Assembly (NCBI GenBank): GCA_031552825.1
Contig: JAVBMD010000037.1
Span: forward strand, 1 to 64,000
Reading direction: 5' to 3'
Length of the DNA: 64,000 nucleotides
Source of the DNA: WQXF01 sp031552825
GTDB lineage: Bacteria; Bacillota; Clostridia; Christensenellales; Aristaeellaceae
The position numbers and the translations under genes were made by a program. This document shows, piece after piece, positions 25,546-33,539 of the stretch. The notes under the pieces are model-generated. The model saw only the letters and a list, made by a program, of their open reading frames with translations, made no database searches and was not told where the DNA came from. Positions within the stretch are counted from its first letter, which is position 1. Each line of letters opens with the position of its first letter.

Positions 25546-26592
25546 TTGTTTCGCAAGCAAAGGACCGATGAGACCGACTGGAGCACACGCACGCTGAGCG
25601 CCATGCGCGCACGGCGCTGGGAGGAACGAACTTCCCATCTTTCGGAGGCGCACGACGGCGCGCTCTCCGGGTTAACGGCACAGGAACTCCGCTGCCGTAT
25701 CGAGTGCGGATGGCAGGCGGTGCCCTGCAAGCCGGTGGCCGCGCAGCAGGAGGCGCTCGCCCTGCGCGTGGTGCTGGAAGCGCTGCCCCGGCAGGTGGAC
25801 TGCCTAGCGATTTCCGAGCATTCGCTGTTGGAGCGGCTGCTGGTGGAAGGCGGCCACGCGGAGCTGGAGGAATTGGAGGAACTGGAGGCCGCGCTGGCGC
25901 TGCGCCATCGGCTTTGGGCCGACGTCGGCATGCTCAACGGCAGCGTGATCGCGCGGCTGGACAGCAGGCTGATACAGCCATTGCGCGAAGCGATGGAGCG
26001 CCCGGCACACACCGCGGTGCGCATGCGCCTGTTCTCGGTACACGCCACCATCAGCGGCCTGCTCTACATCGCCGGTGCGCTGGACGACCGCGCGCCGCAG
26101 CGCCTGTTTATGGAGCAGGTGCTAAAGGCTGACGAACAGGATGAGGAAGCGCAGCATCTGGCGCAGCAATACCTGTGGGCGGCTTACGATTGCGTCGACT
26201 ATCCGCAGGGCGTGCTGCTGGTGCATCCGGCGCTGGCCGATCCGCTGGGCTTCGTCGCCGGTTGGGAGCGCCCGATGAGCACGCCGGAGATCGACGCCGC
26301 GCAGCTATTGGGCGGCATGCAGGGCATATTGCCTGACGAGGAACCGTTGGACAATGCCCTCGCGGCGGCGCTGCGGCACGCGCTGCGCCCCAGCCAAGAT
26401 GTGGACTGCGCGGTGCAGGAGCTTCGCCTGCTGGCCAAGCAGGGCGCGCCGCTGGAGGCGCTGCACCATGTACTCGCGCCCAAGCTGTGTGTGCTGGAAA
26501 CCCCAGCGATCCGGCAGGCGGTGCGCGCGCTTTGGCAGGGCGTGCCGCGATGGGAGGGCTGCTACGCCCAGTCCAGCGAGGCGGTACAATAA
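25546..26592 (+). CDS. Hypothetical 348-residue helical protein
   Basis: Not recognised. The probable start is TTG 25546, 7 bp after GGGGGAGG. The sequence is rich in Leu, Ala, Glu and Arg, predicts as almost entirely helical, and lacks a signal peptide or membrane segment, so it is cytoplasmic. An acidic run (AELEELEELEAALALRHRLW, around residues 104-123) resembles a coiled coil. There are several isolated Cys residues but no metal motif. It ends 22 bp before the pseudouridine synthase start, so the two are probably cotranscribed. Codon use matches its neighbours. Confidence 0.65.
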   Translation: MFRKQRTDETDWSTRTLSAMRARRWEERTSHLSEAHDGALSGLTAQELRCRIECGWQAVPCKPVAAQQEALALRVVLEALPRQVDCLAISEHSLLERLLVEGGHAELEELEELEAALALRHRLWADVGMLNGSVIARLDSRLIQPLREAMERPAHTAVRMRLFSVHATISGLLYIAGALDDRAPQRLFMEQVLKADEQDEEAQHLAQQYLWAAYDCVDYPQGVLLVHPALADPLGFVAGWERPMSTPEIDAAQLLGGMQGILPDEEPLDNALAAALRHALRPSQDVDCAVQELRLLAKQGAPLEALHHVLAPKLCVLETPAIRQAVRALWQGVPRWEGCYAQSSEAVQ

Positions 26593-26614
26593 CAAAAGAG
26601 GGAGGCGGTTGGCC

Positions 26615-27514
26615 TTGCGTCATGTCGTGCCAAGCGTGCAACCGCCGCTTCCGCTGCGCGACTATCTGCCGCTGGCGCTGCCCGGCTTGCCGTCGTGGGC
26701 GCTGCGGCAAATGCTGGCTGAGCGCCAGATCAAGCGTGACGGCGTGCGGATGGCGGCCGGTGACGCGGTGCGCGGCGGCGATGTGCTGACGCTCTACCTG
26801 CCCAAGGCCGCGCTATCCGCCGCCGAAGGCGAATCGGCGCCGCTCCCCGCTCCCCCGATCCCCACGGTGTATGAGGACGCGCGCATCTGGCTGGTTAACA
26901 AGCCGCAGGGCATCGCCACGCAGCAGGCCGATGACCCGCAGGACGCACCCGGCGTGCTGGAGCTTCTGCGCCACGCGCTGGCGGCGCGCGGGGAACCGGC
27001 CGACATGCTGCGCCCCTGCCACCGCCTGGATCACCACACCGGCGGGCTGCTGCTGTTCGCCAAGGACGAGCAGGCCGAAGCGATACTGCGCGAAGCCTTC
27101 GCGCGGCATGCCGTCGAAAAGCTGTATACCTGCCTGTGCGTCGGCACGCCGGAGCCGGAACAAAGGTTGCTGCATGCCTACCTGCGCAAGGACGCGCAGG
27201 CTGCCAGCGTAACGGTTCGCGCAAAGCCCTTCCCCGGCGCGCTGCCCATCGAAACCGCGTACCGGGTGCTTGCGCCCGGCGACATCGCCCGGCTGGAAGT
27301 GCGGCTGATTACCGGTCGCACGCACCAGATCCGCGCGCATCTGGCCTTCATCGGCCATCCGGTGCTAGGCGATGATAAGTACGGCGACCGCGCCGCCAAC
27401 CGCCTGCACGGTGCGCGGCGGCAAATGCTGTGGGCAACCGGCCTTGCCCTGCGCCCAAGCGGCGCGCTGGCGTACTTGGATGGGCATGCTTTCTCGGTGG
27501 AAGCGCCGTTTTAA
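26615..27514 (+). CDS. RluA-family RNA pseudouridine synthase
   Basis: A 299-residue protein. The preferred start is TTG 26615, 9 bp after GGGAGG; a TTG six bases upstream is too close to that site. An S4-like N-terminal region (LRQMLAERQIKRDG) precedes the catalytic domain. The family motif is HRLDHHTGGLLLFAK with the catalytic Asp, and ITGRTHQIRAHLAFIGHPVLGD closes the domain. Such enzymes convert specific uridines in rRNA or tRNA to pseudouridine; RluD-like or YlyB-like targets are possible. A terminator follows at once. Confidence 0.93.
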   Translation: MRHVVPSVQPPLPLRDYLPLALPGLPSWALRQMLAERQIKRDGVRMAAGDAVRGGDVLTLYLPKAALSAAEGESAPLPAPPIPTVYEDARIWLVNKPQGIATQQADDPQDAPGVLELLRHALAARGEPADMLRPCHRLDHHTGGLLLFAKDEQAEAILREAFARHAVEKLYTCLCVGTPEPEQRLLHAYLRKDAQAASVTVRAKPFPGALPIETAYRVLAPGDIARLEVRLITGRTHQIRAHLAFIGHPVLGDDKYGDRAANRLHGARRQMLWATGLALRPSGALAYLDGHAFSVEAPF

Positions 27515-27553
27515 AACAACTCGCCGCAATGAACGCGACGAGTTGTTGTTTTG
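27515..27553. terminator. Bidirectional terminator between convergent genes
   Basis: AACAACTCG/CGAGTTGTT (27515-27523, 27539-27547) with GTTTTGTG on the plus side and TTTTAAAA on the minus side. It serves the pseudouridine synthase gene and the convergent phosphoesterase gene. Confidence 0.85.
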
Positions 27554-27564
27554 TGCGATTGCTA

Positions 27565-28740
27565 TTATTGCGGCGTCAGCGAGGTGGTCAGCCGGATCAG
27601 CGCTACCCTCGGGCTATTGAACATCCGGAAAGGAATCATATACGCGCCGGACGCTCCCAATCCGGCGTTGATATATTGCGCCACGCCCGCCACCTGCGAG
27701 AGCCCATGTACGCGTTTGTCTCCGGGGAACCAACCGCCGCGCGGCAATTCCCCGCCGTTCTCCGGCACCTTGATGGGACCGAAGAAGGGCAGGCGCGCTT
27801 GCCCGCCATTGTAATGCCCGGCGAGCACCAGATCCAGCGTGCGCGCGTAGGAAGAGCCGGTGGAAAGCATCCAGCTTTGCAATGTGCGAATAAATTCCGC
27901 GCGCAGCGGGTGGTGAACCAGCGCGATGTGCATATCGCCGGAGGCCATCTCCGCGCGGGCGGTACGAACGCGCTCCAGCACGTCCAACTGGTAGTTTAGC
28001 ATGCGCTCGCGCGCCTTAATCCCGGCCAGCTCCGCGTTGCCGCCCTCTTGATCCTGCCGGAGCTGATTGCGGTAGCGCTGCTCGGCTGCGTCCAGATCCA
28101 AGCTCAGTTGCGATTCCGGCACGATCCACAGCGTCCCGCCATTGTAGGTGACCTTCTGCGGGGCGTCGAGGTAGATCGCGCCCTTGCGCTGCGCGCCGAG
28201 GATGAAATCGGCAAACACATCGTTCGTATAATGCGGTTCGCCGATCACGGCGGTGGGATCCTCATCTCCGGCGATAAAGTAAATCGGCTTTCCGGCATCC
28301 AGAATGTCCAGCAACTCATAGAAAGCGCGGGGATCCCCATCCGGCCCGGTCACGTCGCCAGTGATGCACACCGCGTTGTAGCGGGCGTTGCGCAGCGTCA
28401 TCGCCAGCTGCTTCTGCTCGGTGCCGAAGCGCTTGCCGTGCAGATCCGAGATGTGCAGGATGGTGAACCCTTCGTATAGCTTATCCATGCCCGGCAGGGT
28501 AACTTGGACGCTTTCAATGCGCACGATGTTGTTGTCGATCACCGAATAGGCGGCAATGAAGAATATCACGATCAGGAGCACGATAAAGACCCAGCCCACC
28601 GGGAAGCGGTGCTGTGCGCGTTGATCCGAAAACATGCTGTGATTATATTTCGCCCCGCGGCGGCGCGGCGCGATGCGTGGCGACTGCGGTGCAGGCCTCG
28701 CAAATTGGTACGTATTGCTTCGGAACGGGCTGCGGTTCAT
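27565..28740 (-). CDS. Membrane-anchored calcineurin-like phosphoesterase with altered motifs
   Basis: A 391-residue protein. A basic Pro/Arg-rich N-terminus is followed by one membrane helix (VGWVFIVLLIVIFFIAAYSV, about 48-67). The phosphoesterase domain then faces outside, as in YkuE-type enzymes. Motif I ISDLHGK and motif II ITGDVTG are intact, and ALVHHPL is present. The GNHD motif is replaced by GDED (28258-28269) and the final GHxHGG by GHYNGG (27802-27819), so two metal or catalytic positions differ. It may act on lipid or nucleotide phosphates with changed metal use, or be inactive. It has its own promoter. Confidence 0.85.
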   Translation of the reverse strand: MNRSPFRSNTYQFARPAPQSPRIAPRRRGAKYNHSMFSDQRAQHRFPVGWVFIVLLIVIFFIAAYSVIDNNIVRIESVQVTLPGMDKLYEGFTILHISDLHGKRFGTEQKQLAMTLRNARYNAVCITGDVTGPDGDPRAFYELLDILDAGKPIYFIAGDEDPTAVIGEPHYTNDVFADFILGAQRKGAIYLDAPQKVTYNGGTLWIVPESQLSLDLDAAEQRYRNQLRQDQEGGNAELAGIKARERMLNYQLDVLERVRTARAEMASGDMHIALVHHPLRAEFIRTLQSWMLSTGSSYARTLDLVLAGHYNGGQARLPFFGPIKVPENGGELPRGGWFPGDKRVHGLSQVAGVAQYINAGLGASGAYMIPFRMFNSPRVALIRLTTSLTPQ

Positions 28741-28836
28741 GGAGCTTCTATCCTCTCATCTCCCAAAGGGAGCAATACACAAGCAAAAACAATACAGAAT
28801 CCGACAAATTTCTGCCATATCCGCATGTTATATTGT

Positions 28837-28865
28837 ATTATAGACAGAAACCGCACGGGTTTCAA
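28837..28865 (-). promoter_or_regulatory. Promoter of the phosphoesterase gene
   Basis: On the minus strand, -35 TTGAAA (28860-28865), a 17-bp spacer and a perfect -10 TATAAT (28837-28842). The leader is about 90 nt. Confidence 0.85.
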
Positions 28866-28992
28866 TGACTATATGTTTTCAAAAGTATAGTTTTTTGTTA
28901 CAATTTGTTTGACACGGAAAAACCACGCGAACGATCGTCTTTGGATTCGACAAGAATCCCGCATCGTTGCCATACAAAATGGATTCCCCCTG

Positions 28993-29001
28993 TGCTATAC
29001 T
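28993..29001 (+). promoter_or_regulatory. Extended -10 promoter of radA
   Basis: TGC followed by TATACT (-10 at 28996-29001), 36 bp before the radA ATG. The -35 is weak. A small GCCGC/GCGGC hairpin lies in the leader. Confidence 0.55.
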
Positions 29002-29037
29002 AAGGACAAGCCGCTTCGCGGCAAGCAAGGAGCAGGC

Positions 29038-30420
29038 ATGGCGTCATCGAAAAACAAAAGCACCTACGTGTGCGGCAATTGTGGTTACGAAACCGCGCGC
29101 TGGCTGGGCAAGTGTCCGGATTGTGGGGAATGGAACACGCTGGCGGAACAAAGCGCCGCGCCGGAGCTAACCGGCAAGGGCGCCAAGCCCGCCAAGCAGC
29201 GCCCCGGAACCGGCGCGGCGGCCACCCGCCTGCGCGATATCCCCGAAGAAACGCAGCTGCGCGCCAGCACAGGCATCGGTGAACTGGATCGCGTGCTGGG
29301 CGGCGGGGTGGTTGCGGGGTCGATGGTGCTGGTGGGCGGCGATCCGGGCATCGGCAAATCGACGCTGCTGCTACAGGCAATGGCCAATCTCGCCAAGGGC
29401 GACGCCTCGGTGCTCTACGTCACCGGCGAGGAATCCGCGCGGCAGGTCAAGATGCGCGCGCGCCGCTTGGGCGTGGACGGCACAGATCTGTACATCCTCG
29501 CTGAAAACGCTATGGACGAGCTGGAGGCGCGCTTCGCCGAGATTCAGCCCGATTACATGGTGGTCGACTCGATTCAAACCATGTACCGCCCGGAGATGGC
29601 CTCCGCGCCGGGCAGCGTATCACAGGTACGCGAATCCGCCGCGCTGCTGATGCGCATGGCCAAGACCTCGGGCTGCGCCATCTTTGTGGTGGGGCATGTC
29701 ACCAAGGAAGGCGCTATCGCCGGTCCCCGCGTGCTAGAGCACATGGTAGATGTGGTGGCTTACTTCGAGGGCGACCGGCAGCACGAATACCGCATCCTGC
29801 GCGCCGTCAAAAACCGCTTCGGCTCGGTTAACGAGCTGGGGCTGTTCCAGATGCAGGAGGAGGGCATGGTGGAGGTGGCCAACCCCTCCGAGCTGCTGCT
29901 CTCGGCAAGGGCGCGCGGCGTGCCCGGCTCGGCGGTGTTCTGCGGGCTGGAGGGCACGCGCCCCATGCTGGTGGACGTGCAGGCGCTGGTGGCGCAGACC
30001 GCCTATGGCAACCCCCGCCGCACCGCCAACGGCGTGGAGTTGGGGCGGCTGGCGGTGATGCTGGCGGTGCTCGAGAAGCGCGCGCGGCTGCCGCTCTATA
30101 ATCAGGATGTCTATATCAACGTGGCAGGCGGGCTCGCGCTGACCGAACCGGCGGCGGATTTGCCGCTGTGCGCGGCGGTGGCCTCCTCGCTGCGCGATAT
30201 CCCGGTGCCGTCGGATTGGGCGGTGATGGGCGAGGTCGGGTTGGCGGGCGAGGTGCGCGCCATCGGCCAAGCGGAGCGGCGGTTAGCGGAATGCCGCAGG
30301 CTCGGCTTCTCCACCTGCGTGCTGCCCCGTGAAAATGCCAAGCGGCTGCGCGCCGCGCCGGATATGAAGCTATATGGTGTGGACACGCTGGCCGAGGCGC
30401 TGTCGGTGCTGCTGGGATAA
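29038..30420 (+). CDS. radA: DNA repair protein RadA
   Basis: A 460-residue protein starting at ATG 29038 after AAGGAGC. The order of parts is a C4 zinc finger (CGNCGYETARWLGKCPDCG), a RecA-like ATPase with Walker A GGDPGIGKST, the RadA-specific KNRFG motif (KNRFGSVNELG), and a C-terminal Lon-protease-like domain. RadA helps process and migrate branched DNA during recombination and transformation. The length matches the family. It is followed by the PIN-TRAM gene, a pairing common in Bacillota (radA-yacL). Confidence 0.97.
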   Translation: MASSKNKSTYVCGNCGYETARWLGKCPDCGEWNTLAEQSAAPELTGKGAKPAKQRPGTGAAATRLRDIPEETQLRASTGIGELDRVLGGGVVAGSMVLVGGDPGIGKSTLLLQAMANLAKGDASVLYVTGEESARQVKMRARRLGVDGTDLYILAENAMDELEARFAEIQPDYMVVDSIQTMYRPEMASAPGSVSQVRESAALLMRMAKTSGCAIFVVGHVTKEGAIAGPRVLEHMVDVVAYFEGDRQHEYRILRAVKNRFGSVNELGLFQMQEEGMVEVANPSELLLSARARGVPGSAVFCGLEGTRPMLVDVQALVAQTAYGNPRRTANGVELGRLAVMLAVLEKRARLPLYNQDVYINVAGGLALTEPAADLPLCAAVASSLRDIPVPSDWAVMGEVGLAGEVRAIGQAERRLAECRRLGFSTCVLPRENAKRLRAAPDMKLYGVDTLAEALSVLLG

Positions 30421-30511
30421 AGTTGTCGCTCCGCGCATAAACCGCCCAAAAGCGTACAAGCTATATACAGGCCGGGTCTCCCGGCCGCAAAGAAGCGAAA
30501 GGGATGAGCGC

Positions 30512-31639
30512 ATGAAGGATAGGATATGGAGGCGCTGGCTGCGTACTTTGACAATATTGTTCGGCGGGGCAGTCGGCGCGGGCATCGCGATGTTGGTGAT
30601 ACAAATTTGGCGGGCGCTGGCCAATACAGGCCGGGCGATTCCCCTCGATCCGATCTGGATGCTGGGCATCACCGCCACCTTCACATTTCTTGGACTCTTA
30701 TTCACTTACATTTTTGCCGCGCGCATCATCGACCGGTTTTCATCAGCGGTTACCCGGCTGGAGCGTTACTTGGACGCCACCCCTATGGCCAAGGTATTTG
30801 TCGGCGCCATCGGCCTGATCGTCGGGCTGGCCATCGCGGCGCTCATCACGCAGTTGTTCACCTTCGGCGGGCATTCGCTGCTCACCGTCTCGCTTTCCAC
30901 CATCACCTATCTGGTGCTGGGCTATCTGGGTATTTCGGTGAGCACCAAGCGCTGGCGCGAGTTCCCGCTGCTCTCCTTCTCCCGCCGCGGCGAGCGCCAG
31001 CGCGAACGCGTGAACAACGCTTCCGGCACCTCTGTTCCCAAGATATTGGATACCAGCGTCATCATCGACGGGCGCATCTTCGATATCTGCAAGACCGGCT
31101 TTGTCGAAGGGCCGCTGGTGGTTTCCCAGTCGGTGCTCGACGAACTGCGCCACATCGCCGATTCCAGCGACGCGCTGCGCCGCAACCGGGGCCGCCGCGG
31201 CTTGGACGTATTGCAGCGCATCCAAAAGGAGCTGGAATTGCCCATCGTCATCGACGAAACCGAGTTTGAGGAAACCGATGAGGTGGACGTGAAGCTGCTC
31301 AAGCTGGCGCAGCAAACCGGCGGCATCGTCGTCACCAACGATTATAACCTGAACAAGGTCGCCAGCGTCACCGGCGTGCGGGTGCTCAACATCAACGAAC
31401 TGGCCAACGCCGTCAAGCCGGTGGTGCTGCACGGCGAGGAGATGGTGGTGCAGATCGTCCGCGAGGGCAAGGAACCCGGCCAGGGCGTCGGCTATCTGGA
31501 GGATGGCACCATGATCGTGGTGGACAACGGCCGCCGCTGCATCGGTGAAACCGTCGACGTGGTGGTGACCACCGTGCTGCAAACCTCGGCCGGACGCATG
31601 ATCTTCACCAAGATTAAGCAAGCCGACAAGGTCGGATAA
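30512..31639 (+). CDS. PIN and TRAM domain membrane protein (YacL type)
   Basis: A 375-residue protein starting at ATG 30512 behind AAAGGGATG. Residues 1-140 hold four hydrophobic segments. A PIN nuclease-like domain begins with KILDTSVIIDGRIFDI and continues with conserved acidic residues (LDELRHIAD, TNDYNLNK). A C-terminal TRAM-like domain (GEEMVVQIVREGKEPGQGVGYLEDGT) suggests RNA binding. YacL-type proteins are usually encoded after radA, as here. The function is not established; a membrane-bound ribonuclease is the natural inference. Confidence 0.93.
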   Translation: MKDRIWRRWLRTLTILFGGAVGAGIAMLVIQIWRALANTGRAIPLDPIWMLGITATFTFLGLLFTYIFAARIIDRFSSAVTRLERYLDATPMAKVFVGAIGLIVGLAIAALITQLFTFGGHSLLTVSLSTITYLVLGYLGISVSTKRWREFPLLSFSRRGERQRERVNNASGTSVPKILDTSVIIDGRIFDICKTGFVEGPLVVSQSVLDELRHIADSSDALRRNRGRRGLDVLQRIQKELELPIVIDETEFEETDEVDVKLLKLAQQTGGIVVTNDYNLNKVASVTGVRVLNINELANAVKPVVLHGEEMVVQIVREGKEPGQGVGYLEDGTMIVVDNGRRCIGETVDVVVTTVLQTSAGRMIFTKIKQADKVG

Positions 31640-31653
31640 TCCTAGGGATTGCG

Positions 31654-31695
31654 AAGCCCCTTTGGCTCATTGTTTCGAGCCAAAGGGGCTTTTTG
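31654..31695 (+). terminator. Terminator of the radA operon
   Basis: A 15-bp perfect stem AAGCCCCTTTGGCTC/GAGCCAAAGGGGCTT (31654-31668, 31677-31691) followed by TTTTGC. Confidence 0.95.
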
Positions 31696-31716
31696 CTTCT
31701 CAACCGCCCGCCGATT

Positions 31717-31725
31717 TGCTATACT
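31717..31725 (+). promoter_or_regulatory. Extended -10 promoter of the CDF transporter gene
   Basis: TGC followed by TATACT (31720-31725), 19 bp before the ATG, leaving a very short leader that is mostly ribosome site (GGAAGGAGGAGG). Confidence 0.5.
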
Positions 31726-31744
31726 GGAAGGAGGAGGTGTCGCT

Positions 31745-32638
31745 ATGCAGGCCGATCGCAAGCACATCGCGAGCCGTGTTCTCTGGGTTACGCTGGCCGC
31801 CAACACCGCGCTGATGGCGGTCAAGTTTCTCGCCGGATGGCTGGGGAACAGCGGCGCTATGGTATCCGACGCGGTGCACACGCTTTCCGACGTGGGCACG
31901 ACGGTGCTGGTGATGGTGGGCATGCGCCTGGCCGCCAAGGAGAGCGACGCCGAACACCCCTATGGGCATGAAAAATTGGAAACCCTTACCGGCCTTGCGC
32001 TGGCGGCGGTGCTAGCGCTTACGGCGCTGGGCATCGGCTATGGCGGGCTGCGCCAGCTGCTCTCGCCGGAGGATCTGCCGGTGCCGGGGCTTTTCCCGCT
32101 GCTGGCGGCGCTGCTGTCCATCGCGGTGCAGGAGGCGCTGTTTCACTACGCGCGGCGCGGCGCCAAGGCGCTGCGCTCCACCGCGATGATGGCCGACGCG
32201 TGGCATCACCGCAGCGACGCGCTGAGCTCCATCGGCAGCCTCATCGGCATCGCGTGCGCGCGCATGGGGTTGCGCGCTATGGATCCCATCGCCTCGCTGG
32301 GCATCTGCGTGGCGATTCTCTTCGCCGCGTTCGGCATCGGCCGGAGCGCGGCGCGCCAATTATTGGACGTATCGGCCGACGCGGACACGCTAACGCGCAT
32401 TCAGGCGCTGATTGCAGGCACCGAGGGCGTCCTGCACACCGACAGCCTGCGCACCCGCCAGCACGCCAACCGGCTCTACATCGATGTGGAAATCGCCGTC
32501 AATCGCACGGTTTCCTTTGAGGACGCGCATCGCGTTGCTGAGGCGGTACACGCTACCCTCGAACGGGAGATCCCCGACGTGCTGCACTGCACGGTACACG
32601 CCAATCCGCACCACGACGACGGCACGCCGGTGGATTGA
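31745..32638 (+). CDS. Cation diffusion facilitator (CDF) metal efflux transporter
   Basis: A 297-residue protein starting at ATG 31745. It has six hydrophobic segments. The metal site motifs are SDAVHTLSD in helix II and ADAWHHRSDALSS in helix V. A cytoplasmic C-terminal domain with several His (LHCTVHANPHHDDG) may sense metal. CDF proteins exchange Zn, Mn or Fe for protons, out of the cell. The His-x3-Asp pattern in helix II is compatible with zinc, but substrate choice is not certain. The gene ends 5 bp before a convergent gene with no room for a terminator. Confidence 0.93.
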   Translation: MQADRKHIASRVLWVTLAANTALMAVKFLAGWLGNSGAMVSDAVHTLSDVGTTVLVMVGMRLAAKESDAEHPYGHEKLETLTGLALAAVLALTALGIGYGGLRQLLSPEDLPVPGLFPLLAALLSIAVQEALFHYARRGAKALRSTAMMADAWHHRSDALSSIGSLIGIACARMGLRAMDPIASLGICVAILFAAFGIGRSAARQLLDVSADADTLTRIQALIAGTEGVLHTDSLRTRQHANRLYIDVEIAVNRTVSFEDAHRVAEAVHATLEREIPDVLHCTVHANPHHDDGTPVD

Positions 32639-32643
32639 CGCCG

Positions 32644-33405
32644 TCATAGCCCCTTGGGCGTGCTGTACAGGCTGACGCTTGCGAATATCTCCTCGCGCGT
32701 TGGCTGGATCGAACCATTCCCATCGCCCTCGTTTTCCAGCGTGAACCCGGCGTCGGCGCCGGTGGCGACAATCGTATACGCCGAAAGAAATTCCTCGGAG
32801 CGCTGATCGAAGAAGGCCTGTATCGCCTCGTCGCTTTCGGTGGTCAGCGCCTCCGGCAGGTCGTGTCCGCCAAACAGCGGCGTGCGGATCACCAGCTTGC
32901 CCTCCCCATTCTTGCCTTCCATCACGCGCAGCGCATAGAAGGCCAAGCCAAAGTCGTAGCTGCCCTCGTTGTGCGTATACTTGATGAGCAGCATCGGCTG
33001 CCCGCCGTCCGCCGGATCGCGCACGAGGTAGGTTTGGTGCCGGTTGGAATGCTCGCTGGCCAGCAACAATCCCAGCCCGCCTTCCTCCACCTTGAGCGGC
33101 AGAACGGCGCCTTCGCGCAACGTGTACGCGCGCTCAGCAAAAGCGTAACGCCACTGCCCCTGCTTGAGGAACGCCACGTACAGCTCCGGCCATCCGTCGA
33201 AGTCCAAGTCGATCAAGTCGACGAAAACACCGCATTTGTCCTCATCAGACAGCGCGTTGTATTCTGCGACATCCTTCAAAATTTGCTCGGTATACAGATC
33301 GCGCGGATCCGCGGCCGCCCCCGCACCGGCCCATGCCGGTATCGCCGCCGTACACATCGCGAGCGCGATCAGCAGCGCCAGCCACGGCCTCTTCTTTTGC
33401 AGCAT
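32644..33405 (-). CDS. Secreted hypothetical protein with EF-hand-like motif
   Basis: A 253-residue exported protein. The ATG at 33405 is chosen because GGGGAGGG precedes it and a signal peptide follows directly, ending in PAWAGAG. The motif DLDFDGWPELYV (about residues 67-78) resembles the calcium-binding loops of VCBS/EF-hand-like secreted proteins. The rest shows alternating strands typical of a surface protein, without a recognised enzyme family or anchor. It is a single-gene unit, convergent with the CDF gene. Confidence 0.62.
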   Translation of the reverse strand: MLQKKRPWLALLIALAMCTAAIPAWAGAGAAADPRDLYTEQILKDVAEYNALSDEDKCGVFVDLIDLDFDGWPELYVAFLKQGQWRYAFAERAYTLREGAVLPLKVEEGGLGLLLASEHSNRHQTYLVRDPADGGQPMLLIKYTHNEGSYDFGLAFYALRVMEGKNGEGKLVIRTPLFGGHDLPEALTTESDEAIQAFFDQRSEEFLSAYTIVATGADAGFTLENEGDGNGSIQPTREEIFASVSLYSTPKGL

Positions 33406-33493
33406 GCAAAACCCTCCCCATTTTTTCCCTCTGTCAAAAAAACGCTGTCCGCGCGCTTTTTCTTCCAAGTGCCGCGCAATATTTGGCATAGCA

Positions 33494-33523
33494 AAACAGC
33501 CCTCCGCCGCCGGAAGGCTGTTT
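33494..33523 (-). terminator. Terminator of the chitobiase-repeat protein gene
   Basis: On the minus strand, AAACAGCC/GGCTGTTT (33494-33501, 33516-33523) with an inner CCG/CGG pair, followed by TTGC. Confidence 0.7.
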
Positions 33524-33539
33524 ATCGCTTGCCCTTGTA

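Noticed and set aside
25446..25598. A 50-codon plus-strand frame starting at ATG 25446 and overlapping the TTG-started gene
   Set aside because: No ribosome site, and it runs into the well-supported 348-residue gene in another frame; probably chance.
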